Shown: piece by piece, positions 46,293 to 57,464 of the stretch
Numbering within the stretch: position 1 is the stretch's first letter
How the letters are laid out: every line of letters starts with the position of its first letter
From: Cladorhizidae sp. MBARI D1340-BT2
Taxonomy: Eukaryota; Porifera; Demospongiae; Poecilosclerida; Cladorhizidae
Assembly (NCBI GenBank): GCA_028752905.1
Contig: JAQNBH010000002.1
Location: 36,052,075-36,116,074 of the forward strand
DNA length: 64,000 nucleotides
Direction: 5' to 3'
Position numbers and translations under genes: made by a program
Notes under the pieces: model-generated
Seen by the model: the letters and a program-made list of their open reading frames with translations, nothing else
Databases searched by the model: none
What the model was told of the DNA's origin: nothing

Positions 46293-46355
46293 GAGCAGTA
46301 CATGTTGATCCATGAAGCTATAGCAGAGGTGATAACCAGCGGCAACCAGAAATAA
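46293..46355 (+). CDS. PTP gene last exon
   Basis: After the pyrimidine-rich acceptor ccctttttttag reads EQYMLIHEAIAEVITSGNQK then TAA. QY-x2-IH-x-AI-E is the normal end of a PTP domain. The protein stops right after it, so there is one catalytic domain and no second (D2) domain or C-terminal tail. Confidence 0.93.
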   Translation, partial: EQYMLIHEAIAEVITSGNQK

Positions 46356-47057
46356 GGAACTCGAGAAATGGCCAATTTTATTGTTGTGTTCATTTCATTT
46401 ACGCTGTTATTATTCTCCAGTATTCTCCATTAAGCCATGGCAGGTCCAATATTAGTATCCGTTGTCGTGTTACTCCATGTTGTCTAATTAGTGGTATTTG
46501 GTGTCAGAAGATACATCTCACTTGTGCTTTGAATGTTGTCGGGTTGGATATCAATGGAATGTGAGATGAGTGGGGGGGGGGGCTCTGTAGACGCATTATG
46601 GTCTCATTTGAGGTTATTTTATGAGGTTATTTATAGTTTTACTGGTGTGCTTAGTTCTACAAAGGCCAGTACCAGCCTTGGTTAGGTAAGTATATAGAGA
46701 AGGATCCAAAAACTATAAATATTTTCTTTATTTTCTTTTATCAATCTATCACTTGTTGCTTTTCTAAAATAATATATTTAATTGTATATATATATAGCAG
46801 TGATACTGTAACTATTCTTAGCTGGGCAATTCATTCTGCATCCCTAATAGCCTCTAGCTTTGGACTAATATATTATTATTATTATTATTATCATTATTTA
46901 TAATAATTTTTTTTTTTTTTGGGGGGTTTTTTAATTTTTTTTTTTAATTACATATGACAAGAGAAATTATTAATTGTTATTATTATCATTTTTTTAATTT
47001 TTTTTGGTTATTTATTATTATTATTATTTTAAATAAATACAATTAATGAATAAATAG
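46356..47057. other. 3' flank, AT-rich
   Basis: Poly-G near 46572-46582, TA and ATT runs at 46775-46795 and 46867-47030. No gene. Confidence 0.55.
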
Positions 47058-47345
47058 ATTAATAAATGGCAGTCACTCCCTAAGGCCCCCCAAGATCGAA
47101 GCACGCTGTACTGCCATCGATAAGCGGTAGCATGGCTGTCTCTCCTCAGACGTTTCCCCAAGATCTTTAAGGAATAGGAGAGACTTGGGCCCAATTGCTC
47201 CTGATGTTTCAATGGCTATAGGCACGAAGAGGTGGGTGGCACTGTATTTGCTGCACTTCCTTTCTTCAGCCATTGCTGCTACCTCTCCAGCAGCCACAGT
47301 AGCCCGACTCAAATAGGAAGGGCAAAAGTGTCCGGACATTATCAT
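47058..47345 (-). pseudogene. R2-type LINE, C-terminal fragment
   Basis: Minus frame reads CPSYLSRATVAAGEVAAMAE, then FVPIAIETSGAIGPKSLLFL and LSMAVQRASILGG. This matches the segment after the restriction-like endonuclease in the larger copy at 50.3-52.3 kb (EERKKAKYS, FSPIAIKTFGGFGPMTLTL). It is the extreme end of an ORF, 5' truncated as usual for LINE copies. Confidence 0.8.
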
Positions 47346-47589
47346 TATTTATTATAATATTGTTATTATTATCATTATTTATTATAATAATTGTTATTAT
47401 TAATATTATTATTATTAATTTTTTATTATTTTATTTTATTTTATATATTTACACGTATAGATAATATAAATACATTTCTAAAATATATTTCTAGCTGTTA
47501 ATTTTTATATTATGACAGAAAAAGAAAATATTCATTAATTATAAAGACTAATTAACAATAAATATATTATTATTAATACAATTACACTT

Positions 47590-47720
47590 ATCTCGCTGAA
47601 ATTCACCCTGGCAGCTCCAATGTCCTCCTCAGTCGCCGCTACTCTCCTGGCTCTATCATACAAGCTCTTCACCACTCCTCTTCTGACACATGGGGATAGG
47701 CTGATGTGATCTATAATCAA
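47590..47720 (-). pseudogene. Possible Penelope-like or RT tail fragment
   Basis: Minus frame DHISLSPCVRRGVVKSLYDR ARRVAATEEDI resembles the segment after the reverse transcriptase in Penelope-like and related elements (SL..RA...T.ED). It is short, so family assignment is tentative. Confidence 0.4.
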
Positions 47721-47721
47721 T

Positions 47722-49030
47722 TTAATAGCAAGAAGAGCAAGGTCATGGTAGTAGGGAAGAAGGAATCAGAAGTGGATTGGTGAGGAGATATTGGAAGAGG
47801 TCAAAGAATTCAAGTACTTAGGAATATGGTTTGATAGGAAGCTAAGGGGTAATGTTCAGTTAGAGAAGATGGCAAAGAAGGCAGAAGAGTGGGTTGGAAA
47901 GGTAATATGGATGAGTAGAGTGAATGGGCAGGTGGAAGTAGACGGAGGAAGAATGGTGTGGGAGTTTCTAGCGAGACCCAGTATGGAGCATGCAGCCGAA
48001 GTGTGGTGGACAGGAGGACGGAATGCTCGCAAGAAGTTGGAGTCAGCACAGATGAGAGTGGGTAGGAGACTGTTGGGGGCAAGTGATACAGTAGCAGGAG
48101 TGGCAATACGGGGAGATATGGGGTGGAGGAAGCTAGAGGAGAGGAGGGAAGAGATGAAGGTTTTGTTTGGCAAGAGATTAGAGGTGTTGGAACAGAGCAG
48201 ATTGGTTAAAGTTGTTGTAAATAAACTACGAGAGGATGGAGGAATTGGATGGTGGGAAGAATATGATATCTTGAGGAGAAAGTACAAGATAAACAACGAG
48301 GCTGGGTCAGTGCGCAAGTGGAAGGGGAAAGTGAAGGTGAGAAATGAGAAGGACTGGGAGGAGGAAGTAGACGGGGAAAAGTACGCTGAATTATTATAAA
48401 TTGGCAAAGAATGGTGCAGGGGTGGAGAGGTATGTGAGGGCCATGCATGGTCAGGAAGGTGTGCGGCTGCAATTTCGACTGAGGACTGCATCAGCTGGGT
48501 TGTTAGAGGATAAGAAGAGATGTGGGATAGTTAGGGATGAGAGATGTGTGATAGTGGAGCAGGGGAGGATGTGGAACATTTCTTGGTGACATGCGGGGAA
48601 TTTGAGAGGGGTCGGCTGGTTCTGATAGATGAGGTACGCAGAATTGCAGGGGCAAGACAATGGCTGGATGAATTAAGAAGAGTGAGTAAGGATGGAAAGG
48701 TGGCATTGCTTTTGGGGAAAGATGTGGAGGGAGTAAGTGATGCAGTGATGGAGGAGGTGGGCGAGTGTGTTATGTTTTGGGTAGGGAAGTGGTGGCAGAG
48801 GAGAAAGGAATTGTTGTATGGTCAGCTGAGGAATGATCTTTGGTCCACTCCTGTCCCCCCCTTCCTGAGCAGCGGGACACTCGTAACTTAATATTGTGGA
48901 TAATTGTATTAATTAATTAAGTACTGTTGACTTCTTTTTAAAATATAGATTGTTATTAGGTTAGTTACTAAATAGTTTCACACTGTGCTGTATTATATAT
49001 GTGATGGCCTTAACAGGCTCAGCAATAGCA
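47722..49030 (+). pseudogene. LINE-type reverse transcriptase, 3' part
   Basis: NSKKSKVMVVGKK (47729-47767) is the conserved end of an RT palm/thumb region. After a frameshift comes EEVKEFKYLGIWFDRKL (47791) and a 202-codon frame. A second frame gives FRLRTASAGLLEDKKRCGI (48470-48540) and a third MCDSGAGEDVEHFLVTCGEF (48544-48891), the Cys/His-type tail. At least two frameshifts interrupt it. The end (48720-49030) is repeated at 53516-53815, and a cousin lies at 63210-63690 on the other strand. Family not fixed. Confidence 0.82.
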
Positions 49031-49706
49031 ACATTAAATCATCAAGTTACCAGTTGGTGTGCGTGTAAACTGTTGCAGTTAGCCTTTCGTCTTCTTGCGT
49101 ATCCAAAAAGGGCCAAAAAAAAAGTCGCTCGGGCAGCTACAGAGGTGGACGTGCATGTGGATTGACGTACGGTAAATCTATAATAAAAGACGAGAATAAT
49201 ATGGCTCTCTTTGCATATCCTGCCGAATAAAAAGACGCACAACAGAAAGGCATGACCTTTCACCATCCTATGATGTGAACTGTGGAACATCCGTTAACGG
49301 ACACTCCCAATAGCGGACACCTACTTTATAACAGACGGCGATGGTTATTTCCATAGGAATAGTGCTTTAGAAAGCGCCCCAACAGCAGACAACCTCCCAA
49401 GTCTGAACAACAGACGGCACCCAGGCACCGAATAAACTTTCATGCATCCCTACCCTATAATTATATTAGTTACTGAAACGGCTCACCTGTACTGATGCTA
49501 TAGCTATTTCGGTAACCTCGCAATGCTGATATATATATATATACCTACCATCGTTAATTAAGATGTAATGATGCCTTACACTTCTGAATACACTTCTGAA
49601 GTTTTAATATAAAGCATAACTATTATCCCAGTTCAGAAATGAGGTGGGTGGACATAATTGTAGTGGACCCAGCCTCATTCTTCTATAGTTGTATAGTAAT
49701 TTCTTT

Positions 49707-49975
49707 TTACAGACCTGGCATGATGATTGCTGAATTTCCACCAAAAAAACTTTCTGATGTAATTTGCAAAGAATATAAAATATAGAAGACGAAGCCGCAG
49801 TAAAATAATAGGAATGTAATGCACCTTGCCTTGATCATGCTGTTAGCATCTGGATAATTGCTATTAAAAAATGATGTTGGCTTAGACTGATTTTCTTCAA
49901 AATTTGAAAAATACTCTATGAACAACAGTAGAAGACAGAAGACATAGAAGTATCTTCAGCAGGAACTCAAGTTCT
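49707..49975 (-). pseudogene. TMEM45-like partial pseudogene
   Basis: Minus reading FLLKILLCLL, then MFIEYFSNFEENQSKPTSFF, NSNYPDA and FLLFYCGFVFYIL. This parallels LLKILLCLLLLFIEVFFNCF, DESQSKLTSFFCNNYLDG and YIPIFCGFIL in the intact gene at 55756-56643. It covers roughly the second and third membrane segments and then decays. Confidence 0.82.
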
Positions 49976-50290
49976 TTGCTATAAGTTTTATTGCAGGAAA
50001 TGGATGACATGTTGATGCTACACAGGCCTATGCAAACAGGAATTAACTCTGAATCCCTTGACTATAAAAAAAAAAGTAGCTGGATTTCTTTTCTGAAAGT
50101 TTTATTGGGGGCAAGGAGTGACATATATAGCAGAGTGAACAGGTATCTTCACTTCCCAGAAGTTATTTAAAATCATTTCTCCAGGGTTAACTGCTCGAGG
50201 ATTGCTGTAGGTTTGGCATAGAATGATAAATATAGTATATATATATTTTTTATAATAAATTATATTATATAAGTTGGAAGTAATGATATT
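49976..50290. repeat. Dispersed ~125-bp repeat and spacer
   Basis: Holds gttctttgctataagtttta ttgcagg and a second similar piece near 50070-50105. Related units lie at 52590-52870 and 58290-58950. Confidence 0.6.
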
Positions 50291-52270
50291 AGTTGAAGAA
50301 GTCAGTAGCGGTTGACGATCCCTACACTAAGGCCGCATTACCACGTTGTACAGCGACAGAGAGCCTCTGGATGAGGAAGGTGGTAGAATTCTTCTATCCG
50401 GCGGCCAAGATCTTTCATGAGTGTCAGAGTCATGGGACCGAAACCCCCAAAAGTCTTGATGGCAATAGGGCTGAAGACGTGGGATGGGTCCTGGGAATAT
50501 TTGGCCTTCTTCCTCTCCTCTGTCAAAGCTGCAACTGCCCCTGCCTTACTGGTGGTTATGAATGGGCAAACGTATCAGGGCATGTCGCGTCCCACACTAG
50601 CAACTTTCCTCTCATCCACGGGACCACTGTTACGCCATCTGGTCGCTTTCCATCCGAGCGATAAAGCTCCAGCCGAGAAGGCACTTTGGCTGAGGCGAGT
50701 GCCCCGTGGACAATGTCATTCATTGCAGCGTGACGGTGGTGACAGCCTTCACTTCTGCGACAGCTTAGACCATGTAAGCCCAGGCTGTCCACGGCAACAC
50801 CACAATGATGACAGGTGTGGGATCTACACAGGGGAGCTCCCAGGCAGAGGCCGACTGCTATCCTGATGGTGTCATCACTCATACGTAGGCCAAGTGAAGA
50901 AATGGGCAACACATTCAGCCATGCCCCTGACTCTTTAACTCTAGAGGCAAGCAGATGGGCTCTGGCTTTTGTATCTGTAGCTTACTCTAGCAGTGAATAA
51001 GCAGAGGCCTTGGCCAAGTCCCAGGCCTTCTGTCTATGTTGGGCCTCGCCTTCAGGAGGGTCTCCATCAAAACCTTCCGACCAATGGTCTTTAGCATCAA
51101 CCAAATACGGCTGTGGAGTGTTTTGAAGGTGAGGAGTGACTATGCGTTTGACAAGGGTGGAGGAGGCCAGTACTGAGTTCAAAAAAGCAGAAGGGGCAAT
51201 GTCCACAGCACACCTGATACCCAACTCTCCCAACTTAACAGGAAGGGTAGCTTGTCTTCAAACTGGGTCATCTTCCTTGAAATTGATATTGGTGATGTCA
51301 GCTACAATTGACTTTAGCAACTTGTCGTAGTCCTGCAAAGCAGGAGAAAGGAAGCAGTGAAGTCCTTAGGTTGTAGTGGAGTTTGGGGAGGGAAAAGGAA
51401 TGCTTCAGGAGAAGGAGTGCATCATGCGAAGAGAAATGTTGGAGTCTTGTCACCTATCCTTTTCAGTGAGGCCGATTGTGAAGTTAGGGTGCCGGAAATT
51501 GATGTCACATCTCCAATTGAAGAACCTAAAACACTTGACTGGTGGGGGTTCACCACTTGGGCACCCTGTAGAAAGGGAAGGATGGAGTGTAGGGTATCCA
51601 TGTCTTTGCAAATAATTCTGATTTGCTCCCATTTAACTGTAAACCAATTGTACAACCCTCTCGCTCAATCACATCTAAATCATGTTTAAGGTCAGCTACA
51701 CTTCCGCCTAAGGACATCAAGGTAGAACATACAGAATTCAGAGCTCAGCTTAGTACCCATATGGTGAACACAGAGACAGAAAAGGAGTGGCCCCAGAGGA
51801 TCTCCTTATTGGACACCTTCAGAGGACAGAATGATTTTGTCTCCCAAGAAAAGTGTTGAATAGATGAAAGTGTATTTGCAAGGACTGCGTCCAACATTTT
51901 GTCTCTGCGAATTGCATTGAATGCGTTCCTGAAATCTAACTTCAAGACCGCATTGCCAGTACCAAGATTATTCAGGTACAACCTAGCTGCATGAACAGCG
52001 GCTTCTGACCCTTTTCTGACTCCATAACCTAGCTGTCGGGGTGCTAAGAGATCCCTCATCGCTCCCACAACCTTGCTCCCAGCTAACTTGGCCACTAGAT
52101 GACACAAGGTGCACCCGATGGCAATCCAATCGGTCGGATACCCCCATGCTTCTTCTGTAGAGCAGACAAGTTAGCTCCCAAAGAATTACGAATGGAAGGC
52201 TGTAGGGGTTCTGCCATCGAGAATCAGCTCAACAAAATTTGTGAGGGCACAAGACGACTTCCATCCACTT
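50291..52270 (-). pseudogene. R2-type LINE with restriction-like endonuclease, decayed
   Basis: Reading minus from 52270: ANLSALQKKHGG (RT finger), then LVAKLAGSKVVGAM, LGYGVRKGSEAAVHAARLYL, VLKLDFRNAFNAIRRDKML (first catalytic Asp) and FYLDD (51740-51720, second catalytic site). After several frameshifts the thumb region continues GELGIRCAVDIAPSAFLNSV to YLVDAKDHWSEGFDGDP (51233-50982). Next comes HTCHHCGVAVDSLGLHGLSC then KRPDGVTVVPWMRGKLLVWD ATC (50912-50556). The last motif is the PD...D site of a restriction-like endonuclease, the nuclease used by R2-superfamily LINEs. It is 5' truncated and frameshifted. Confidence 0.85.
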
Positions 52271-52469
52271 TTATATTATTATTTTTTATTTTTTTAATTA
52301 TTTTTTTTATTATTATTTAATTTTTTTACTTTTAATTACTTACAAAAAAGAACAAAAAAGAATAACAACAGACAAATTTAGTGAAAATCTAAGTCAACAA
52401 CCCACTCAACAGTGTGATATATATTGGATGCTGGCTAGGGATTTGTAATATTATATTTTTTAGCTTAAA

Positions 52470-52605
52470 GTGCACTTATTCATATACAAGTCACTGGGTG
52501 GCATCCCAACTCCCTGAAGAATGCTTTTGCTTGAGGGTCAAAGGATCCACAAGTCTCTACCGCCACAGGTACAAACTTGTTTGCCGTTATTAAACAAGCA
52601 TCTAT
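52470..52605 (-). pseudogene. R2-type LINE terminal scrap
   Basis: Minus reading ITANKFVPVAVETCGSFDPQ AKAFFRELGCHP then stop. It matches the FVPIAIETSG...FLKDLG block of the copy at 47058-47345. Confidence 0.65.
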
Positions 52606-53104
52606 GCTTATATAGCTCAGATTGCTCTGAATTCTTTCTCTCTTCAGAAAGTAGTTGTCCAGGATAGATTTCTTAGCTGCAAGTTTTGTCGTGGATAGAG
52701 AGACATATATAGTGGTACAACATAAGCATCTATGCTACCTGGAACTGATCTGGATTCTTCCTCACTTTAGAAACTATTTGCTTGATGATTGGTTTCTTTG
52801 CTGTGAGTTTTGTTGCAGGCATAGTGCGAAAGAATAATAATATACACGCATCTATGCTTAAATGAAATTGCGTATGGTTATCAATCTTTCTCATGACTTA
52901 TAAAGCTGGATGTACACGTATATACACACAATAAAAATAAATGTACTCTATAATAAAATGATAATAAGATGTGCTATTGTTGAATTACACAACTAGTATA
53001 TACATGGCAGAAGAGAAGCACATGGAGAAGTAGCAGGTGTTTAGATGGCCACTGTTTTAACCCAGAAGCCATTGAAACTTCAGGAGTGATGGGAAAGAAG
53101 TTTT
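52606..53104. repeat. Dispersed ~125-bp repeat units
   Basis: Two tandem-like units (gcatctatgcttatatagct ... tttcttagctgcaagttttg) at 52590-52870, related to those at 58.3-58.9 kb. The rest is unique. Confidence 0.65.
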
Positions 53105-53515
53105 AAAAGGGGTGACAGTTGCATTTGGGGGGGGGGACCACTGCACATGTATTTTTTTCCTTTCTTCTTCTTGTGGTTACCAATTTATAACTCCATAGAT
53201 TCTGTAAACTTCATGGTATGGACTTGATATATAGCTCAAAAGATAGGTCTCTCTTTGTACTCTCTGTTGACACTAATAAAATATTTTTCATAATTATAAT
53301 TATAGCCAAGTTACTGGAGCTACAAGTGGAGGCTACAAGTGGAGGGAACCTCAAAAACCTGAATGCCTGATTTTGCCGTTCCAGATTGCCAAGTACTAGA
53401 GAGTTGAAATTAGAGGAAGCCCTACTCTATGCAACGAGTGGTTTCATTAGGCGCTAAAATGTTAGTACGTGGTCGGGCGCGCGGGTGGAAAATGAATTTC
53501 GTTAATAATCCATAA
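53105..53515. repeat. Fold-back family, single-arm copy
   Basis: Contains the core ttcatggtatggacttgata tatagctcaaaagataggtc and the gcgcgcgggtggaaaat centre, but only one arm. Confidence 0.75.
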
Positions 53516-53815
53516 AACTCAAGGTGTGGAGGAAGTAAGTGCTGCAGTGATGGATGTGGTGGGTATGTATTGTGTAGGGAAGTGGTGGCAGAGGAGAAAG
53601 GAACTATTGTATGGCGAGCTAATGAATGTTCTTTGGTCTCATCCCCTCTTCCCTCTTGAGCAGTGGGACACTCTTAGCTATTAGTATTATGGATATTATT
53701 ATTAAAAACTGTTGATAAAATGTAGATTGTTATTAGTGTTAGACATAGTCTCACACTCTGTTGTAGTATATGTGGTAGTGATCGTATATAATAGGCTCAG
53801 CAGTCCAAGATTATG
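53516..53815 (+). repeat. Second copy of the LINE 3' end
   Basis: Similar to 48720-49030: aagtggtggcagaggagaaa, then gagcagtgggacactctta and the tail to ggctcagca. It directly abuts the single-arm fold-back copy, consistent with insertion of a severely 5' truncated LINE. Confidence 0.82.
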
Positions 53816-55135
53816 TTGCATACACGCACACATAACCCAGAACCGACACCACTGTTGAATCAACCATTATGCTAAGACGCTTCAAATTTTCTTTTATATA
53901 TACCTGGCTCTGTCACCTTGTCGAACAGCTTACCTCAAGAAGCTCTAGAGTCCACAAAAGCCACCCATCACTTTCAAACACTACATTACACCTTTGTACC
54001 TTAATATTAGCAGACTATGCTATTTTTATATCCATATTTTCATGATTAATTTACAAATGCACATTGCCAATATCTATATATTTATAATGAAGCTCATACT
54101 TTTCCTTCTTGAAAGAGTTCTCTGTTCATCATTACCTCTGGATCTCTTCAGTTTCATTCAATGCTTACTGTGCCCCAAGCAATTGGCATAAAAGAATAGT
54201 TGGCATCCTGTGCATGTCATTGACTTGAACTGAAACCCTAGATACGCTGGCAATTACGACGTAATGAAAACCACAAAGCTCTATTCGTTTAAAAGCACCC
54301 CTAACTCCGGAAGGCCTTTTGCCACTCTCGCACCCGCCAAGATGCATGAGACTGTCACCAGGGTTGTAGAGAGGGTTGTAACCAATGCAGAACCACACCC
54401 ATTTTCACTGTCGCACTTTTGTAAACCACACCGATACGTCCGATAGCCCAACCAGTCATGCAACTTCCAATTTGACCACAACCAAATTGCCTGCAGTGAA
54501 AATTGCAGCCACCCTCGAGGAGTTTTAGAATCAGTCACAACCCTCACAGAGATCGGGTCATAGATTGAGGGAGAGGCTGTCCTTTACTACAAAGATGAGA
54601 ATTCTGTGGCAATGCAGAAAGAATTTCATTAGTACTGGACACTTCTTGGACAATGATAATGACATTGTTTTAATACATACAATGAGAATGACAATGACAT
54701 TGTTTTATTACATAGATTATTGGGTTGTTTCTTCTAGAAATTGTTTTTGTTTTTCACAATATAATCATAAGCTGGTTTCATCATCAGAGCCACTAATAGG
54801 TACTACCATCACTAGAAGCAGATCCAAAGCATTTATCATAATTATACATCGCACACATGAGCAACACTATTGCCAATGGCAGCAAACACTCTGGACATAA
54901 AGTGTCGTGCACATTAACTGCATCATCACTTACGGCAGACTAGTTGGGTTGCAGTCGAGGGCCTGAAGTACTTCCGAAGCCCTCCAGAAGTCTCTCTCTT
55001 CTTCCCAGCAAGCCCTTCCTCCATTTCAGTAGTCATAGAGACTGTCAGACTCAATGATGTAATGACACACTCACTCGGACAGTTGGTACAAATTTACCTT
55101 ACTGAAGGGTAAATTATATCTGGGGGTATGTGCAC
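53816..55135. other. Unassigned sequence
   Basis: Opposing open frames at 54.2-54.55 kb (minus reading ...YRCGLQKCDSENGCGSALVT, plus reading ...FATLAPAKMHE) cannot both be real, and neither matches a family I know. I see no RNA gene or element end here. Confidence 0.4.
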
Positions 55136-55505
55136 TCAAGGAGGGGGGGGGGGGTGGATGTAACCATAAAATAGCCTTAAAAACTTGTGGTTACTAGATT
55201 CTGCATACTTCACTATATAGACTTGATATATAGCTCAGAAAATAGGTCTTTCTGTGTGCTCTTCCTTAATACTAAAATCATAGGTATAACTATGCCCAAG
55301 TTACAGGCAGTCAAATTTGGATCCCTCAAAACGTGAGCTTAATTTGGGAACAATTCTACCTCCAGTTTGTCAAGTGCTAGATAGCTGAAATTAGTACCAG
55401 TGGCTAGACCAAGCCCTACTTCATACAAATATGCTAAAACATGCATGTCAGTTGAATACAATATCCTAAAATTAATTTTCCAACCGAACACTTGTCAAGA
55501 CTAAC
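55136..55505. repeat. Fold-back family, single-arm copy
   Basis: Core cttgatatatagctcagaaa ataggtctttctgtgtgctc plus the cttgtcaagac end. Diverged, one arm. Confidence 0.7.
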
Positions 55506-55755
55506 GTCTGACTAGCAGGACTTAGCACCCTAGTTATTTCATTGGTGGGTTGTGTTTTCTTATTTGGTCATAATATTATATATAAGTTTTGTCTGCCCCA
55601 CTCCGCCCGTCCCCCCGCCCCACTGACCCCACCTCCTTGTCATATCAATGTCATATCAAATGGTATATGAAAAGAGGGAAATATCATAGACTATCAGATG
55701 GGGTTGTACAGAACAACTTTCTACTTCACTACAATAGAGTTCAAGCATTTTCTGG
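55506..55755. other. 3' flank of the TMEM45-like gene
   Basis: Unique sequence, presumably the 3' UTR of the minus-strand gene. Confidence 0.45.
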
Positions 55756-56643
55756 TTAGCAGAGCACTTGCTTCACCTCTTCGCACATGTCCACATATTT
55801 ATCTTCAGGCAACTTGAGTACTTTTGTTCGGAAGATCCTTTCTTTCTTAATCAATGATACTATTATCCAGATAATGAGATTAAAGACACAAATTAAGAAG
55901 ATTAACAAAGCAAACAATTGAACCAAAAAAACGGTGTCATGACCATTAAATCTTCCTTCCTCATCCTTTTCTTCTCTCATGAAGCCTCCATACAATAAGT
56001 AGCCACTTTGTATGAGCCAAGAGCCTTGAAGTAAAATGCAAGAACCCAACCCAATGTTGATGACGAGATTAGTGGCAGAATATAACCTCAGCAGAGAAAA
56101 AGAGGAGCAGCCATAAATGATCACTAGTAGAATGACGTAGACCTGCACATTTGCTCCGCAACTTCTGTAGTAGTAGAGATGGAAGATAATCTCTTCGATA
56201 AGAAATGCCACAAAGAGAGATAAGCTACTGGTAGCGCTAGGCAAATGTACGAACATTGTTAGTAGATCTACAAAGCCGGAGAGAATGAAGCCACAGAAGA
56301 TAGGAATGTAATATACCTTTCCTTGATCATGCATGTTACCATCTAGATAATTGTTACAAAAAAATGATGTTAACTTCGACTGACTTTCATCAAAACAATT
56401 GAAAAATACTTCAATGAACAACAGAAGAAGACACAGGAGTATCTTCAGCAGTGGCTCCAGTGGTAGATTAGGACAACAGCACAGAGGAAGCCAGGAGCGC
56501 TGCTTTAGAACTGAGATGTAGCTTTGTGTCAATTTCGGCTTTTTTTTGTTTGTGATATGGTTCCAGATCGAGGTAATAATCCAACATACCCCCATCATGG
56601 AAAAGAAGATTCCTGCAATGATATGGCTAGCCAAATTTTCCAT
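55756..56643 (-). CDS. TMEM45/DUF716-family multipass membrane protein
   Basis: A 295-residue intact protein starting MENLASHIIAGIFFSMMGVC W. A longer frame starts at 56685, but an acceptor (ttttacag, 56677-56670 on the minus strand) sits between, so the ATG at 56643 is preferred with the 5' UTR spliced. About seven hydrophobic segments: residues 6-27, 71-86, 108-127, 135-152, 163-179, 191-213 and 242-266. Family landmarks: H/G in the first helix (SHIIAG), YIPIFCGFILSGFVDLLTMF, FLIEEIIFHLYYY and LLQGSWLIQSGYLLY, which parallel the Q-G-T-W-F-Q-x-G motif of TMEM45 proteins. The tail (KVLKLPEDKYVDMCEEVKQV) is cytoplasmic and charged. The molecular role of the family is poorly known. Confidence 0.85.
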   Translation of the reverse strand: MENLASHIIAGIFFSMMGVCWIITSIWNHITNKKKPKLTQSYISVLKQRSWLPLCCCPNLPLEPLLKILLCLLLLFIEVFFNCFDESQSKLTSFFCNNYLDGNMHDQGKVYYIPIFCGFILSGFVDLLTMFVHLPSATSSLSLFVAFLIEEIIFHLYYYRSCGANVQVYVILLVIIYGCSSFSLLRLYSATNLVINIGLGSCILLQGSWLIQSGYLLYGGFMREEKDEEGRFNGHDTVFLVQLFALLIFLICVFNLIIWIIVSLIKKERIFRTKVLKLPEDKYVDMCEEVKQVLC

Positions 56644-57262
56644 GGTTGCGAAGACTTCCTCAGTGCTCTGTAAAACCAAACACAAAGAACTGCTCTAATT
56701 ATTCTTGTGGTTAACATGCTGTGAATGTGAAGCATAAAGTTACAGATGTATTGGAAAACAATAAATCGTTTTATTACCGCATGTATTCTCAGTAACAGAA
56801 GCTTCTAAAGTATATATAATATATATCACTAAAGAGATTGTAGCCAAATAATACCATACCAGCTAAGTAACTCTCATCCACACCCTGCGAAGCGCATGCA
56901 GAAACAGGGTCACTCGGTTCCCTACACACTGGCTTTTCACACGGCAGATAGTTAAACCAGCCCTCCCAAGGGAAAGCTCATACCGAAAATTCAGTCACTC
57001 GATTATTGGTCGCCCACTTCTTTGCCATTACTAACCTTTTTGTAAATACTTATTTCATTGTGTAGTGCTGGTCTCGATCTTTGATGAAGATTCGAAGCGG
57101 CAACAGTAGGACGCCACACCCAACTACAAACTAATTACCAGATTATATTTATCAGCCCAATCTCAAAAAGAATGCGCGTGCGTATTAGCTAGATCGTCTT
57201 TTACATTTGGTTATAATTTATAGTTTTCCGACGAGACTTATGCTGTTAATTTTAGGGAACTT
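56644..57262. other. Upstream region of the TMEM45-like gene
   Basis: Contains the acceptor for a presumed 5' UTR intron at about 56670 and otherwise unique sequence with a TA run near 56812-56828. No promoter element can be asserted. Confidence 0.45.
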
Positions 57263-57430
57263 CTAGCCCGCCACTTTTGGCCTAGCAATTACCAACCCTG
57301 TCATATGTTCAAGTTCAGAGTTCTCATCTTCGTTGAAGACTCTGTCAAATGCAGTAATCTCAAGTAACTCTCTTGATGTCTGGCCAACCAGCTCACTGCT
57401 AAATGTGAAGTTGAGTCCCTGTGAAGAGTG
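57263..57430 (-). CDS. Candidate terminal exon, unknown protein
   Basis: Minus reading after a possible acceptor (cttcacag) gives GLNFTFSSELVGQTSRELLE, ITAFDRVFNEDENSELEHMT, GLVIARPKVAG and a stop. Balanced composition suggests coding origin. No family is recognised and no partner exon is found. Confidence 0.3.
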   Translation of the reverse strand, partial: HSSQGLNFTFSSELVGQTSRELLEITAFDRVFNEDENSELEHMTGLVIARPKVAG

Positions 57431-57464
57431 AGCTCTAGAGATCAACCTCATTCAAGTGGATGGT

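Noticed and set aside
23051..46355. Joining the Ig-domain exons to the PTP exons as one cytosolic phosphatase
   Set aside because: Exon 3 of the Ig gene shows no convincing phase-1 donor before its stop at 25518.
50338..50866. Plus-strand open frames of 123 and 149 codons
   Set aside because: They are shadows of the minus-strand LINE endonuclease region.
54165..54547. Opposing open frames that look moderately coding
   Set aside because: They are mutually exclusive, with no domain, splice site or element context to choose one.
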